64,000 nucleotides of DNA from Saccharopolyspora elongata (GTDB lineage Bacteria > Actinomycetota > Actinomycetes > Mycobacteriales > Pseudonocardiaceae). The position numbers and the translations under genes were made by a program. Under the pieces are notes generated by a model. The model saw only the letters and a list, made by a program, of their open reading frames with translations. It made no database searches and was not told the DNA's origin. Shown in pieces: positions 34,428 through 43,245 of the stretch (within the stretch, counting starts at the first letter, position 1; every line of letters begins with the position of its first letter). The DNA is taken from positions 40,631 through 104,630 of the forward strand of contig NZ_SMKW01000032.1 of NCBI RefSeq assembly GCF_004348985.1, written 5' to 3'.

Positions 34428-35588
34428 TCAGCGGGGGAGGTGCCGTGCGAAGAACGTGCGCACGTGGTCGCGGATCGCGGGCACCGATTCGGCCGGGTCG
34501 ACCGCGCCGACCAGCTTCGCCCGGTGCTCGGCGCTCATCAGCCCGGCGTCCTGGAGCTGGGGCGCTTGGGCGCCGTAGTCGGTGAACACCCAGTGCGTGG
34601 CGTTGTCGAGCTGTTCCCAGCGGGTGCATCCCCGGTGGGCGAGCATCGCCGTCCAGGTGCGCTCGAAGCGCTCGTCGCGGAAGCCGTCGGTGCCCAGCAG
34701 CAGCAACGGCCGGTCCACGCCGTCCCGGGCCACCGGGAGCAGTTCGCCGTCCTGGCCGGGTTGTTCCGGCAGGTAGTCGAGGTAGCCCTCCATGTTGACG
34801 GCGGCGTCGATGCGCCGGTCCTCGTACAGCGCCTCGGCCACCGTCGCGCCGCCTGCGGAGTGGCCGTACGCGCCGACCCGCCGCAGGTCCAGCGCCCGGC
34901 CGAGGTTCTCGGGCAGCGTGCGTGCTTCCGCGTCCGGGTTGCGCCCGGCGGACAGGTCGCCCAGCCGGTCCAGGACGAACCGGGTGTCGGCGACCCGGGT
35001 GTCGAGCATGGTGCGGAACAGTTCCGGGTCGGTCCGGGGATCGCCGGGGACGTCGATCGTGCGCACCCGGCCGCCGGGGAATTCGACCTCGCTGGTTTCG
35101 CCGGGGTGGTCGATGGTCACCACGACGTTGCCGTGGCTGGCGAGTTCTTCGGCGAGCCCGGTTCCGATGGTGCGCGGGTCGGCGCCGCCCGGGCTGTAGA
35201 GCAGCACCGGGCGCGCGACGGGCTGCGCGGGCGCGCCGGTGTGCGAGTGGGTCGCGGTGGCCGCCCAATCCACGCCCTCGTCCGGCAGCTCCGGATGCAG
35301 GTAGACCGGGTCGAAGCCCTTGAACACCTCCGCCGCCGCGGGCGTCAGCTGCGGTGCGACCGGGTATCCGCCGACGGTGCTCGCGGGGTAGAACACCGTG
35401 ATCACCAGTTCCCTGGCGGTGCCGTTCCACGGGTCGGTCCGGTCGCGGTCGATCAGGTGCAGCATCGTGGTGCCGAGCCGGTGCGGTCCGGTCGGCGCCG
35501 GTAGCCGCAAGGTCGTCGGCTCCGCGTGCGCGGTGCCGCCGGCGGCGAGCAGCAGCGCGGCGGCGAGGATCGTCGTTGTGCGCAACAT
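34428..35588 (-). CDS. Secreted alpha/beta hydrolase, PAF-acetylhydrolase-like
   Basis: A 386-residue protein with a Sec signal peptide (MLRTTTILAAALLLAAGGTA, cleavage near HAEP). The mature part has LLYSPGGADPRT as the oxyanion loop, the nucleophile elbow VGAYGHSAGGATVAEAL, Asp in LLLLGTDGF and a His in DNATHWVFTDYG. This is the layout of platelet-activating-factor acetylhydrolase II-like lipases. The start ATG 35588 has GGGGAAA upstream. It lies downstream of the MerR-type gene on the same strand and may be its target. Confidence 0.87.
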   Translation of the reverse strand: MLRTTTILAAALLLAAGGTAHAEPTTLRLPAPTGPHRLGTTMLHLIDRDRTDPWNGTARELVITVFYPASTVGGYPVAPQLTPAAAEVFKGFDPVYLHPELPDEGVDWAATATHSHTGAPAQPVARPVLLYSPGGADPRTIGTGLAEELASHGNVVVTIDHPGETSEVEFPGGRVRTIDVPGDPRTDPELFRTMLDTRVADTRFVLDRLGDLSAGRNPDAEARTLPENLGRALDLRRVGAYGHSAGGATVAEALYEDRRIDAAVNMEGYLDYLPEQPGQDGELLPVARDGVDRPLLLLGTDGFRDERFERTWTAMLAHRGCTRWEQLDNATHWVFTDYGAQAPQLQDAGLMSAEHRAKLVGAVDPAESVPAIRDHVRTFFARHLPR

Positions 35589-35667
35589 GTTTTCCCCTTC
35601 CGTTCCCAAGGCATGACAGGTCGAGCCCGCAACTTCCCGTTCGGGCTTTTCGTCGAACCGGCCGGGT

Positions 35668-36420
35668 TCAGTTCTTCCGCATGACCGCGCAGGCGCGGTC
35701 CAGGTAGTCCAAGAAGTCCTCGCCGAACACGAAGCCCCGGTCGTCGGGGACGGCGCGTTCCCGGAGGAAGCGGAGCATCGTCTGAAGGATCGCGGGGTCG
35801 CCGCCGGTGAACAGGTCGCCGAGCTCGAACAGGCGCCGCGTGGCGCGCTGCACCCCAGGGTCGTCCACCGGGTCGTCGGCCTCGCAGTGCCGCACCAGCT
35901 TCGCCGCCACCAGCGGCCATTCCGCGTCCAGCAGCTTCCTGCCCTCCGCACCGAGCGCGTCGGCGCGTTCGTCCAGGACGGCCTGCTGCTCGTCGGTGAT
36001 GTACTGGTCGATCGTGGTCATCCGGCCCAGCGCGGTGAGGAATTCGCCGCTCTCCGGGCGCCACGAGCCGTCCAGCTGCTCCAGCAGGTTCCTGGTCCGG
36101 CTCCGCAGCGCGTCCAGCCGACTGGCCTGCTCGTCGAGCTGGTCGAGGTGGGCGACGAGCACCTCACGCAGCGCGGCGGGATCGGCCAGCACGTCGCCGA
36201 TCTCCTCCAGCGACATCCCCAGCTGCCGCAGCAGCCGGATCTGGTAGAGCCGCTGTAAGTCGTGCTCGGTGTACCGGCGGTGCCCGGACCGGGTTCGCTC
36301 GCCGGCCTGCAGCAGCCCGAGCTCGTCGTAGTGGTGCAGCGTGCGCACGGTCAGGCCGGTCGCCCTGGCCAGCGCCCCAACACTCCAAAGCGGCTGCTTC
36401 TCGCCCCCGGTTCCGGTCAC
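35668..36420 (-). CDS. MerR-family regulator with TipAS domain
   Basis: A 250-residue TipA-like protein. The N-terminal MerR HTH and dimer helix (LWSVGALARATGLTVRTLHHYDELGLL to about residue 110) precede a TipAS-type antibiotic-binding domain (ITDEQQAVLDERADALGAEGRKLLDAEW). TipA-type proteins activate transcription on binding cyclic thiopeptides or similar drugs. I start at GTG 36420: it lies at the expected transcription start of a MerR-type promoter with a 19-bp spacer, so the mRNA would be leaderless. A longer frame to 36480 would run through that promoter. Confidence 0.88.
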   Translation of the reverse strand: MTGTGGEKQPLWSVGALARATGLTVRTLHHYDELGLLQAGERTRSGHRRYTEHDLQRLYQIRLLRQLGMSLEEIGDVLADPAALREVLVAHLDQLDEQASRLDALRSRTRNLLEQLDGSWRPESGEFLTALGRMTTIDQYITDEQQAVLDERADALGAEGRKLLDAEWPLVAAKLVRHCEADDPVDDPGVQRATRRLFELGDLFTGGDPAILQTMLRFLRERAVPDDRGFVFGEDFLDYLDRACAVMRKN

Positions 36421-36427
36421 GGGAACG

Positions 36428-36458
36428 ACACTAGAACCTCCCGCTACGTCAGGTTCAA
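36428..36458 (-). promoter_or_regulatory. MerR-type promoter with 19-bp spacer and palindrome
   Basis: Read on the minus strand: -35 TTGAAC (36458-36453), a spacer of exactly 19 bp, and -10 TAGTGT (36433-36428). Arms GAACCT (36434-36439) and AGGTTC (36451-36456) flank the spacer. Over-long spacers with an internal dyad are the hallmark of MerR-activated promoters. Confidence 0.7.
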
Positions 36459-36599
36459 CACCGGCGCAGGAGAAATCCACTGTGGACGTGTGGAGACGGG
36501 TCTTGCGGCTCTCGACCGGCCGCCTTACGATCCCTGCTACTCGATCGATCGATCGACGGACACGGTCCGATCGGATCGGCTCGCGGCGGGAGTGATGGG

Positions 36600-37883
36600 A
36601 TGCACGGCACCAGAGAACTGCGGCGAGTCGCTTCCGCGGCGTTCATCGGCACGGCTCTGGAGTGGTACGACTACTTCCTCTTCGGCGCGGCGGCCGCGCT
36701 GGTCTTCGACCGCGTCTTCTTCCCCGACCTCGATCCGGGCACCGGTCTGATCGCCTCCTTCCTCACGTTCGCTGTCGGCTTCGTCGTCCGGCCGCTGGGC
36801 GGGATCCTGTTCGGGCACATCGGCGACCGCCTCGGCCGCCGCCGGGCGCTGACCGCCACCCTGCTGATCATGGGCCTGTCCACCGGCGCGATCGGCCTGC
36901 TGCCGGGATACCAGCAGATCGGCTTCATGGCCCCGCTGCTGCTCGCCGTTCTGCGCTGCCTGCAAGGGCTTTCCGCGGCAGGCGAGTGGTCCGGCGCGAC
37001 GCTCATGGCGGTGGAGCACGCGCCAGAGGGGCGGCGCGGCTGGTACGGCGCGATGCCGCAGTACGGGGCGCCGGCGGGCACGCTGCTGTCCAGCGGCGCG
37101 ATGGCGTTGGCGACGCTGCTGCCCGAGGAGCAGTTCGTGGCGTGGGGCTGGCGGATCCCGTTCCTGGTTTCGTTCGCGCTGCTGCTGGTCGGCTTCCAGG
37201 TCCGGCGCCGGATCGAGGAATCCCCCCTGTTCGAAAGGGAATCCCGGGAGAAGGTGCCCGTCCTGGCGGTGCTGCGGGGCCATTGGCGGGAGGTGGTGAT
37301 CGCGTTGTCGGCGACCATCGCCAACACCGGCGGCCTGTACCTGCTGACGACGTTCCTGGTCGGCTACGGCACGACCGCGCTGGGCCTGCCCAGGCACGTG
37401 ATGCTCGCGGCGACGCTGATCCCGGCGGCGCTGGAGTTCCCGGTGATGGCGCTGAGCGCCCGGCTGGCCGACCGGTTCGGCCCGGGCCGGATGTGCGTCG
37501 TCGGCTCGCTGCTCTCGGCGATCACCGCCTTCCCGGTGTTCCTGCTGGTCGACACGCGATCCCCGGTGCTGGTGGTGCTGGGCGCGGCCGTCGGGATCGG
37601 CATGCTCACCATCACCTACGCGGCGCTGGGCACCCTGATCGCGTCGATCTTCCCGCCGTCGCTGCGCTACACGGGCGTCGCGATGGGCGTCAACCTCGCC
37701 GGGGTGGTCGGCGGCCTGCTGCCGTACTTCGCCACCCAGCTGCTCGTGCTGTCCGGCAACGCTTCCTGGCCCGCGGCGACGCTGCTGCTCGTGATCGCGG
37801 TGTGGAGCCTGCTCGGCAGCCTGGCCGCGCAGCGCCGCCTGGGGGCGAAAAGCCAAGCGCGCCAACCCGAATCGGTGGCCTGA
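36600..37883 (+). CDS. MFS transporter, metabolite:H+ symporter (MHS) family
   Basis: A 427-residue 12-helix transporter of the ShiA/ProP/KgtP group. It has ASAAFIGTALEWYDYFLFGAAAALVF, VVRPLGGILFGHIGDRLGRRRALTATLL and the RCLQGLSAAGEWSGATLMAVEHAP loop. These import organic acids or related metabolites by proton symport. ATG 36600 follows GGGAG. The phosphotriesterase-family gene begins 11 nt downstream, so uptake and hydrolysis of one substrate are probably linked. Confidence 0.9.
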   Translation: MHGTRELRRVASAAFIGTALEWYDYFLFGAAAALVFDRVFFPDLDPGTGLIASFLTFAVGFVVRPLGGILFGHIGDRLGRRRALTATLLIMGLSTGAIGLLPGYQQIGFMAPLLLAVLRCLQGLSAAGEWSGATLMAVEHAPEGRRGWYGAMPQYGAPAGTLLSSGAMALATLLPEEQFVAWGWRIPFLVSFALLLVGFQVRRRIEESPLFERESREKVPVLAVLRGHWREVVIALSATIANTGGLYLLTTFLVGYGTTALGLPRHVMLAATLIPAALEFPVMALSARLADRFGPGRMCVVGSLLSAITAFPVFLLVDTRSPVLVVLGAAVGIGMLTITYAALGTLIASIFPPSLRYTGVAMGVNLAGVVGGLLPYFATQLLVLSGNASWPAATLLLVIAVWSLLGSLAAQRRLGAKSQARQPESVA

Positions 37884-37894
37884 GAGGAATGAGC

Positions 37895-38860
37895 ATGCCC
37901 AGCGCGATGACCACATCCGGTCCGGTCGACCGCGACCGGCTCGGCCCGACCCTGCCGCACGAGCACCTGTTCATCAACCTGCTCCGCGAGCGCCGCGGCG
38001 ACGGCCTGATCACCGACGAGCGGCTGGTCACCGCGGAAGTCGGCGCGTTCGCCGAGCTCGGCGGCGGCACGATCGTGGACCTCACCTCCGCGGAACTGAC
38101 CGTCGGAGCCGCCCCGGACCCCCGCAGCGACGCCGCAGGCGACACCCGAGACCCGGAGAACGTCCTGGCCGTCGCGCGCGTCGCGAAGGCCGCCGGGCTC
38201 AACGTTGTGCTGGGCACCGGGCACTACCGAGACCCGTTCCTGGACCGGGACTGGTTCGACCGGCACGACCCGGACCAGGTCGCCGAGCGGCTGGTCCGCG
38301 ACCTGACCGAAGGCTTCCCGGGGACCAGCACCCGGGCCGGCATCATCGGCGAGATCGGCGCCGACAAGTGGTACATCTCGGCGGCGGAGGAGCGCTCCTT
38401 CCGGGCCGCCGCCCGCGCCCACCGCGCAACCGGGGCGGCGATCTACACCCACGCGGCGCGCTGGCCGGTCGGGCTGCCGCAGCTCGACCTGCTCGCGGCG
38501 GAGGACGTCGCGCCGGAGCGGATCGCGATCGGGCACTGCGACCTGGTCGAGAAGCCGGGCTACGCGCTGGAAATCGCGCGGAGAGGGGCCTACGTCGGGA
38601 TCGACACCATCTTCACGGCGAACCAGCACGAGGTGCGGCGGCGCGTGGCGCTGGTGGTCGAGCTCGCGCGAGCGGGACATCTCGACCAGATCCTGCTCTC
38701 CCACGACGTCTGCGTGAAATCGCAGCTCAGCGCATACGGCGGCACCGGCTACACGTTCCTGCAGACGACTTTCCGAGACGCCTTGCGAGAGGCGGGGATC
38801 GACGACGGGGAGTTCGAGCGGATCACGGAGGACAACCCGGCCCGACTGCTCTGCGGCTGA
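37895..38860 (+). CDS. Phosphotriesterase-family metal hydrolase
   Basis: A 321-residue TIM-barrel amidohydrolase of the PTE/PTE-like lactonase type. It has LGPTLPHEHLFINL with the HxH ligands, GIIGEIGADKWYISAAEERSFRAAARA where the bridging acidic or carboxylated residue lies, IYTHAARWP, IAIGHCD and the catalytic Asp in LLSHDVCVKS. The start ATG 37895 has GAGAGGA six bases upstream; the ATG at 37889 is too close. Cotranscribed with the MHS transporter. Family members act on lactones or phosphoesters; the substrate is not known. Confidence 0.88.
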   Translation: MPSAMTTSGPVDRDRLGPTLPHEHLFINLLRERRGDGLITDERLVTAEVGAFAELGGGTIVDLTSAELTVGAAPDPRSDAAGDTRDPENVLAVARVAKAAGLNVVLGTGHYRDPFLDRDWFDRHDPDQVAERLVRDLTEGFPGTSTRAGIIGEIGADKWYISAAEERSFRAAARAHRATGAAIYTHAARWPVGLPQLDLLAAEDVAPERIAIGHCDLVEKPGYALEIARRGAYVGIDTIFTANQHEVRRRVALVVELARAGHLDQILLSHDVCVKSQLSAYGGTGYTFLQTTFRDALREAGIDDGEFERITEDNPARLLCG

Positions 38861-39049
38861 ACCCGACGGCGCGCGTGAATCCGTCCGGGAGACGTTCGCA
38901 CCGGACTGCATTGATCGCGGGACGCCCTGGGCAATCCGTTTTCGCCGGTCCGCTACGGGCCCGAGATCCTCAACCGCGACGCCACCCAGATCGGCACGGC
39001 CCTGGAACGCCGCTTTCAACGCCAGGCGACGTGAACGAGGTCCGCACGG
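38861..39049. other. Gap with an orphan C-terminal reading frame
   Basis: No complete gene. From 38915 to the stop at 39031 a short plus-strand frame reads like the end of a protein (DALGNPFSPVRYGPEILNRD, then an Arg-rich tail) but has no start. It is probably the remnant of a lost gene whose family I cannot name. Confidence 0.4.
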
Positions 39050-40426
39050 TCACCCTGATCGTGGGTTCACCCGGCAGTTGGTGTGGAGGTATCGGGCAGC
39101 GCCGTCCGCGAAGTCGTAAATCGCGACCGTCTGGGTGTCCTCCAAGGAATCCGCCGGCGGCATCAGGAAATTCGTCTCGCTCACCGGGAGCAGTTCATAT
39201 CTGATGCGGTCCGGTTTCTGGAGGAATTCCGCCTGCATCGGGTCGAGGACCAGGGTCAGGTGCAGCCTTCTGCCTCCGGCCGACACCTCGTAGCGTGCGC
39301 CGGGGCGCTCGTAGACGCCAACGTATCTGGACAGGTCGAGGTTCCGCGTCGCGTCCGGTGCGGGCAGGTCCGGAACGGTGACCGTGCCGAGGTCGGTCAG
39401 GATCTCGTTGAACACCGCTCGGTAGAAGCTTTCCCGCGGTCCGCCGTTCGTCAGCATCGTGATGGCGGTGTTCGAGTCCGGCAGGATCCGCAGCCGTGCG
39501 TTCTGGCCGATCGTGCTGCCGTCGGCCGCGTAGGCGGTTTCGCCGTGCCAGTCGCACGCGATGAGACCGAGCGCCCACTCCGGCCCGAACATGTACGGAT
39601 CCGGTACGGGCACCCGCGAACGCATCATCTCCCGGATGCCCTCGGCCGAGACGATCCGCTTTCCGTTCGCCGCCGTGCCTTCGCGGAGCAGGACGTGCGC
39701 CATTGCGAGCACCTCCCGGGGCGTCGAGGTGATGCCCCCGCCGGGGCCGAAGGCGCGCGGCAGGTAGTCCACGGGTGTGACGATGGGGCCTTCTTCCAGG
39801 GAACGGATCAGGTGGCCGGTCGCGGCGCGGGTTTCGTCCACCTGCTCGCGCCGGCTGCTCGTGCTGGTCAGGCCCATGGGATCGAAGAGGCGATCCCGCA
39901 TGACGTCGTCCCAGCGCTTGCCGTCGTGCACCTCCAGGATCCGCGCGAGGATCGCGTAACCGAGCGCCGCGCTGTAACCGTGGGTGCGGCCGACCGGGAA
40001 GACCTGGGGTGCGTCGGCGATGTTCTCGACCATGCGCTCGTAGACGTCGTCGTCTTCGCCGGGATCGCCGTAGGCTTCCTCGATACCGTTGGTGTGGCAC
40101 AGCAGGTGCCGTGGGGTGACCTTGGCGCTCGTCTCCGGATCGGCAACCTTGAAACCGGGCAGATAGGTCCGCACCGGCTCGTCCAGGTCGACTTTCCCCT
40201 CGTCGACGAGCTGCATGAAGGCCAGCGCGGTCCACGTCTTGGTCATGGAGCCGCACTGGTAGACGGTGTCCGTCGTAACGGGTTCCCGCGTTTCCACGTT
40301 CTTGACACCGACCGCGAGCTCAGCGAGTTCTCCGCCGTGGAGCACACCGATCGCGGCGCTCGGGATGCCGTACTCCGCCAGGAGTTCCGCGACCCAGGCT
40401 CGAATCCGCGGCACGTCGATCGTCAT
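39050..40426 (-). CDS. Serine hydrolase, class C beta-lactamase/PBP4* family
   Basis: A 458-residue beta-lactamase-fold hydrolase. It has YQCGSMTKTWTALAFMQLVDEG (SxxK, catalytic Ser of SMTK), HGYSAALGYAILARIL (YxA/YxN-like motif) and a C-terminal lipocalin-like extension (NLDLSRYVGVYERPGARYEVS). No signal peptide is seen, so it is a cytoplasmic esterase- or peptidase-like enzyme rather than a cell-wall beta-lactamase. The start ATG 40426 overlaps the stop of the 85-residue gene by four bases (ATGA), giving tight coupling. Confidence 0.88.
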   Translation of the reverse strand: MTIDVPRIRAWVAELLAEYGIPSAAIGVLHGGELAELAVGVKNVETREPVTTDTVYQCGSMTKTWTALAFMQLVDEGKVDLDEPVRTYLPGFKVADPETSAKVTPRHLLCHTNGIEEAYGDPGEDDDVYERMVENIADAPQVFPVGRTHGYSAALGYAILARILEVHDGKRWDDVMRDRLFDPMGLTSTSSRREQVDETRAATGHLIRSLEEGPIVTPVDYLPRAFGPGGGITSTPREVLAMAHVLLREGTAANGKRIVSAEGIREMMRSRVPVPDPYMFGPEWALGLIACDWHGETAYAADGSTIGQNARLRILPDSNTAITMLTNGGPRESFYRAVFNEILTDLGTVTVPDLPAPDATRNLDLSRYVGVYERPGARYEVSAGGRRLHLTLVLDPMQAEFLQKPDRIRYELLPVSETNFLMPPADSLEDTQTVAIYDFADGAARYLHTNCRVNPRSG

Positions 40427-40680
40427 CGCGGGAGACCGACCGCGTTCGCGGCGTCCGCTTCGAAGTACTCCGTCGTGGCACAGGCGCCGGTGTGCGCCTC
40501 GAAGAAGTCCCGGACGGCATCGATGGAGTCGTGGTCGATGACGTTGACCGCCTTGGCCCCGTCCTTGCTCGCGACCGCCAGCTTCCACTTGGCGCCCTTG
40601 GGGAGCTTGGCGTGCGCGGTCTTCAGGCCACTCCAGAACTTGCCGTCGTCCGAGACGGTCGACACGGCCATTACGTGCAT
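40423..40680 (-). CDS. Small conserved protein coupled to the serine hydrolase
   Basis: An 85-residue protein (AVSTVSDDGKFWSGLKTAHAK, WKLAVASKDGAKAVNVIDHDS, VRDFFEAHTGACATTEYFEAD) that looks like a ferredoxin-like alpha/beta (dimeric ABM-type) fold. ATG 40680 follows GAGAGGGAA. It is the first gene of a two-gene operon, overlapping the hydrolase start by ATGA. It faces a winged-helix regulator across an AT-rich region with CGTTGCAA repeats. Function unknown. Confidence 0.75.
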   Translation of the reverse strand: MHVMAVSTVSDDGKFWSGLKTAHAKLPKGAKWKLAVASKDGAKAVNVIDHDSIDAVRDFFEAHTGACATTEYFEADAANAVGLPR

Positions 40681-40775
40681 CGTTGTTCCCTCTCTTTCCA
40701 GATGAGGAAAAGCTACGTTGCGTTTTATAACCAGTCAACGAGATGTACCTGCAAAACAGCAGCAAAAGGCTAATC

Positions 40776-40825
40776 GTTGCAACAGAATTGACAACAAATG
40801 CAACTATCCGGACCGAGTCGTTGCA
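40776..40825. promoter_or_regulatory. CGTTGCAA repeat operator region
   Basis: Inverted half-sites GTTGCA (40776-40781) and TGCAAC (40799-40804), plus a third CGTTGCA (40819-40825), lie in an AT-rich stretch between the 85-residue gene (-) and the winged-helix regulator (+). It probably binds that regulator and controls both directions. Confidence 0.5.
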
Positions 40826-40860
40826 ATGTACTGTCGATGAATGCAAGAGGAGGTGTGCCG

Positions 40861-41784
40861 GTGCCAGGAGGCAGGCTGACCCACGAGGACCGCCGGCGGA
40901 TCGCGGCATGGCTGGCCGGTGGGCTCGGTTATGCGGAGATCGGCCGTCGGCTCGGCCGGCCAACCTCCACGATCAGCCGCGAGGTGGCGCGAAACGCCGC
41001 ATCAGGCGACTACCTGGCCGACCACGCGCAGCAGGCCGCCGGCCACCGCGCCCGCCGGCGCAAGCCGGCCCGGCCGGCCGAGCCGGCGACCGACGGGCAG
41101 CCGACCGAGGTCGTGCGCGGCTTCGTGGACCAGTTCGCAGCCCGGCTGGCCGCGACCGGCATGCCCCGGATGACCGCCCGGGTGTTCGTCTGCCTGCTCA
41201 CCGCCGACGCCGACGGCCTGACGGCAGCCGACCTGGTGCACCGGCTGCAGGTCAGCCCGGCGTCGGTGTCCAAGTCCATCGGCTACCTCGAAGCCATGAA
41301 ATTGGTGGTGCGCCAACAGGATCCCGGTGGGCGCCGCGAGCGGTACGCCATCGACGACGACGTCTGGCTCCGGGCGTGGCAGGCCGACACCGGCGCACAC
41401 GGCGAGATCGCGACCGCCGCACAGCGGGGCATCGAGATCTTCGGCGCCGACACGACCGCCGGCGCCCGACTCGGCAAGATGGGCCGGTTCTTCGGCCGGC
41501 TCAGCGAGCAGATGAGCGGCAGCACCCTCACCGAGGCCGTCGTGCACGACGCGCTGACCGTGCTCGCCGCCCTCGTGCACGCCGGCCGGCCGCTCACCCT
41601 GGACGTGCTGGCCACCGCGCTCGACTGGCCCCGGGAGCGTGCCACCGCCGCGCTGGACGCGATCCAGCGTCAACCGGTGATCGCCGACCCCCTCGCCCTG
41701 CGGGCCAGCGGGCCCGAGACGTACGTCCTCACCACGAGACCGGACCGCCTGAGCCCGGCGCAACGCGCAGCACTCGAGAAGTGA
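40861..41784 (+). CDS. Two-HTH regulator: IS30-like HTH plus MarR/GbsR-like winged helix
   Basis: A 307-residue regulator. Residues about 5-40 (LTHEDRRRIAAWLAGGLGYAEIGRRLGRPTSTISREVARN) are a transposase-type HTH_38. Residues about 85-170 form a MarR/GbsR-like winged helix (ARVFVCLLTADADGLTAADLVHRLQVSPASVSKSIGYLEAMKLV, RRERYAI). It has the GTG 40861 start with AGAGGAGG seven bases upstream; an in-frame ATG 40837 precedes that site. It is not a transposase: the DDE domain is absent. Probable target: the divergent hydrolase operon. Confidence 0.85.
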   Translation: MPGGRLTHEDRRRIAAWLAGGLGYAEIGRRLGRPTSTISREVARNAASGDYLADHAQQAAGHRARRRKPARPAEPATDGQPTEVVRGFVDQFAARLAATGMPRMTARVFVCLLTADADGLTAADLVHRLQVSPASVSKSIGYLEAMKLVVRQQDPGGRRERYAIDDDVWLRAWQADTGAHGEIATAAQRGIEIFGADTTAGARLGKMGRFFGRLSEQMSGSTLTEAVVHDALTVLAALVHAGRPLTLDVLATALDWPRERATAALDAIQRQPVIADPLALRASGPETYVLTTRPDRLSPAQRAALEK

Positions 41785-41941
41785 GTCGGCGCCCTCGACA
41801 TAGGCGCCGCGGCGTGGCATGCGCAGGTCGGCTCTGGGCGGAGCGCTTTCCGGTAGGTGCGGGCCGGCTCGCGCGCTTCCCACGCCGGACACCGTGAGCA
41901 CCTGGACCCCTCCGAGCAGGTCACCCAGGAGTGGGGTCTTT

Positions 41942-41961
41942 GCGGTTTCGCGCGAAACCGC
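41942..41961. repeat. Perfect GCGGTTTCGC palindrome
   Basis: A 20-bp palindrome with the TTTCGCGCGAAA core (arms GCGGTTTCGC and GCGAAACCGC), located between the regulator gene (+) and the amidohydrolase gene (-). Family member of the repeats at 25687, 30721 and 32398. Nothing else is seen in 41785-42025. Confidence 0.75.
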
Positions 41962-42025
41962 CGCTCCGGCGTCAGGCACCGGCGCCTTCGGGATCAGCCG
42001 GGCGGAGCCATTCTGAAACGACCTC

Positions 42026-43231
42026 TTACTCGGTCAGGCTTCCGCCGTCGGCGACCACGTGGCCGTTGTGGATCACCGTGCGGTCGCGGCCGCGGTCCAT
42101 CACGGTGGAGGTCACGGTTTCGCCGTCGACGAGCAGCAGATCGCCCTGGTCCCCGACGGCGAGGCCGGGCCGGTCGGCGACCGACGCGACGCGCGGCAGC
42201 GAGCGGTCGAGGATCGACGCACCGCCGCGGGAGGCCACCGCGTAGCAGTGCTCGATGAGCTCGTCGGCGCGGAACTGGTTGGTGAATGCGAGCTGCCACG
42301 TGCGGTCGAGCATGTCGGCGTTGCCGTACGGCGACCAGTAGTCGCGCTGGCCGTCCTCGCCGAGCCCGACGCGGACACCGGCGGCGGTGAGCTCGGCCAG
42401 CGGCAGCGAGTGGTGCCGCGCGGGCGCGACGGTGGCCATCGAGATGTCGAGCTCGGCGAACTCCGCGATCAACCGCCGGGTGGTGGCCTCGGAAACGCTG
42501 CCGAGGCTGTAGGCGTGGGAGATGGTGACCTGCCCCGCCATGCCGAGGGCGCGGGTGCGCTCCAGGATCAGGTCGGTCGAGAACACCCCGAGCTCGCCGG
42601 GCTCGTGCAGGTGGACGTCGATCGGCGCCTGGTGCTTCTCCGCCAGCCCGAACAGGACGTCCAGGTGGCGCACCGGATCCCGGTCGAGGGTGCACGGGTC
42701 GATGCCGCCGACCACGGCGGCGCCCGACGAAAGCGCCTCGTCGATCAGCGGCGGCACGCCCTTCTCCCGCAGCAGGCCGGCCTGCGGGAACGCGATGATC
42801 TCGACGTCGCAGCGGTCGCGGTGCGCTTCCTTCGCGGCCAGCACGCCCTCGAACCGCTCCAGCTTGCAGTCCGCGTCGATCTGCGCGTAGCTGCGCACGC
42901 GGGTCGTGCCCTGCTCGATCATGCGGCGGAGCGTGTAGGTGGCGCGTTCGGCGATGCTCCACTCGGCGTCGCGCCAGTTCTCGCGGTCGTTCATGACCAT
43001 CGGCCAGATGCCCGGGCTGCCGGTGTGCGGGCGGAACGGCAGCCCGATCCGGGTCGAGTCGAGGTGGCAGTGCACGTCGGAGAACGACGGCAGGGCGAGC
43101 CGCCCGCGGCCGTCGACCGCGTCGGCGCGGTCGGCCTGCGCGGCGTGCGGGGTGATGGCGGTGATCCGCCCGTCCTGGATCTCGATGTCCGAGGGTTCGC
43201 CGCCCCACGGGCGCACGTTGGTGATCAGCAT
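42026..43231 (-). CDS. Amidohydrolase, cytosine-deaminase-like
   Basis: A 401-residue metal-dependent amidohydrolase. It has the metal ligands SDVHCHLDSTRIG (HxH), a His in IDVHLHEPGE, a His in VTISHAYSLG and the Asp in GLGEDGQRDYWSPYGNADML, an arrangement like CodA or related N-heterocycle deaminases and hydrolases. The start ATG 43231 has GGAG upstream. The FadR-type GntR gene ends 14 nt before it on the same strand, and a second amidohydrolase and a DUF3100 membrane protein are nearby. A purine- or pyrimidine-type nitrogen source is inferred. Confidence 0.88.
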   Translation of the reverse strand: MLITNVRPWGGEPSDIEIQDGRITAITPHAAQADRADAVDGRGRLALPSFSDVHCHLDSTRIGLPFRPHTGSPGIWPMVMNDRENWRDAEWSIAERATYTLRRMIEQGTTRVRSYAQIDADCKLERFEGVLAAKEAHRDRCDVEIIAFPQAGLLREKGVPPLIDEALSSGAAVVGGIDPCTLDRDPVRHLDVLFGLAEKHQAPIDVHLHEPGELGVFSTDLILERTRALGMAGQVTISHAYSLGSVSEATTRRLIAEFAELDISMATVAPARHHSLPLAELTAAGVRVGLGEDGQRDYWSPYGNADMLDRTWQLAFTNQFRADELIEHCYAVASRGGASILDRSLPRVASVADRPGLAVGDQGDLLLVDGETVTSTVMDRGRDRTVIHNGHVVADGGSLTE

Positions 43232-43245
43232 TGGCTCTCCGTCGG

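Noticed and set aside
35668..36480. Longer start (36480) for the MerR-type gene
   Set aside because: It would translate through the -35, spacer and -10 of the apparent promoter; the MerR domain begins after GTG 36420.
37667..39019. Minus-strand frame opposite the phosphotriesterase gene
   Set aside because: It is antisense to a convincing metal hydrolase and shows Arg/Val/Gly repeats with no domain.
40861..41784. IS30 transposase
   Set aside because: Only the N-terminal HTH resembles IS30; no DDE domain follows and a MarR-like winged helix takes its place.
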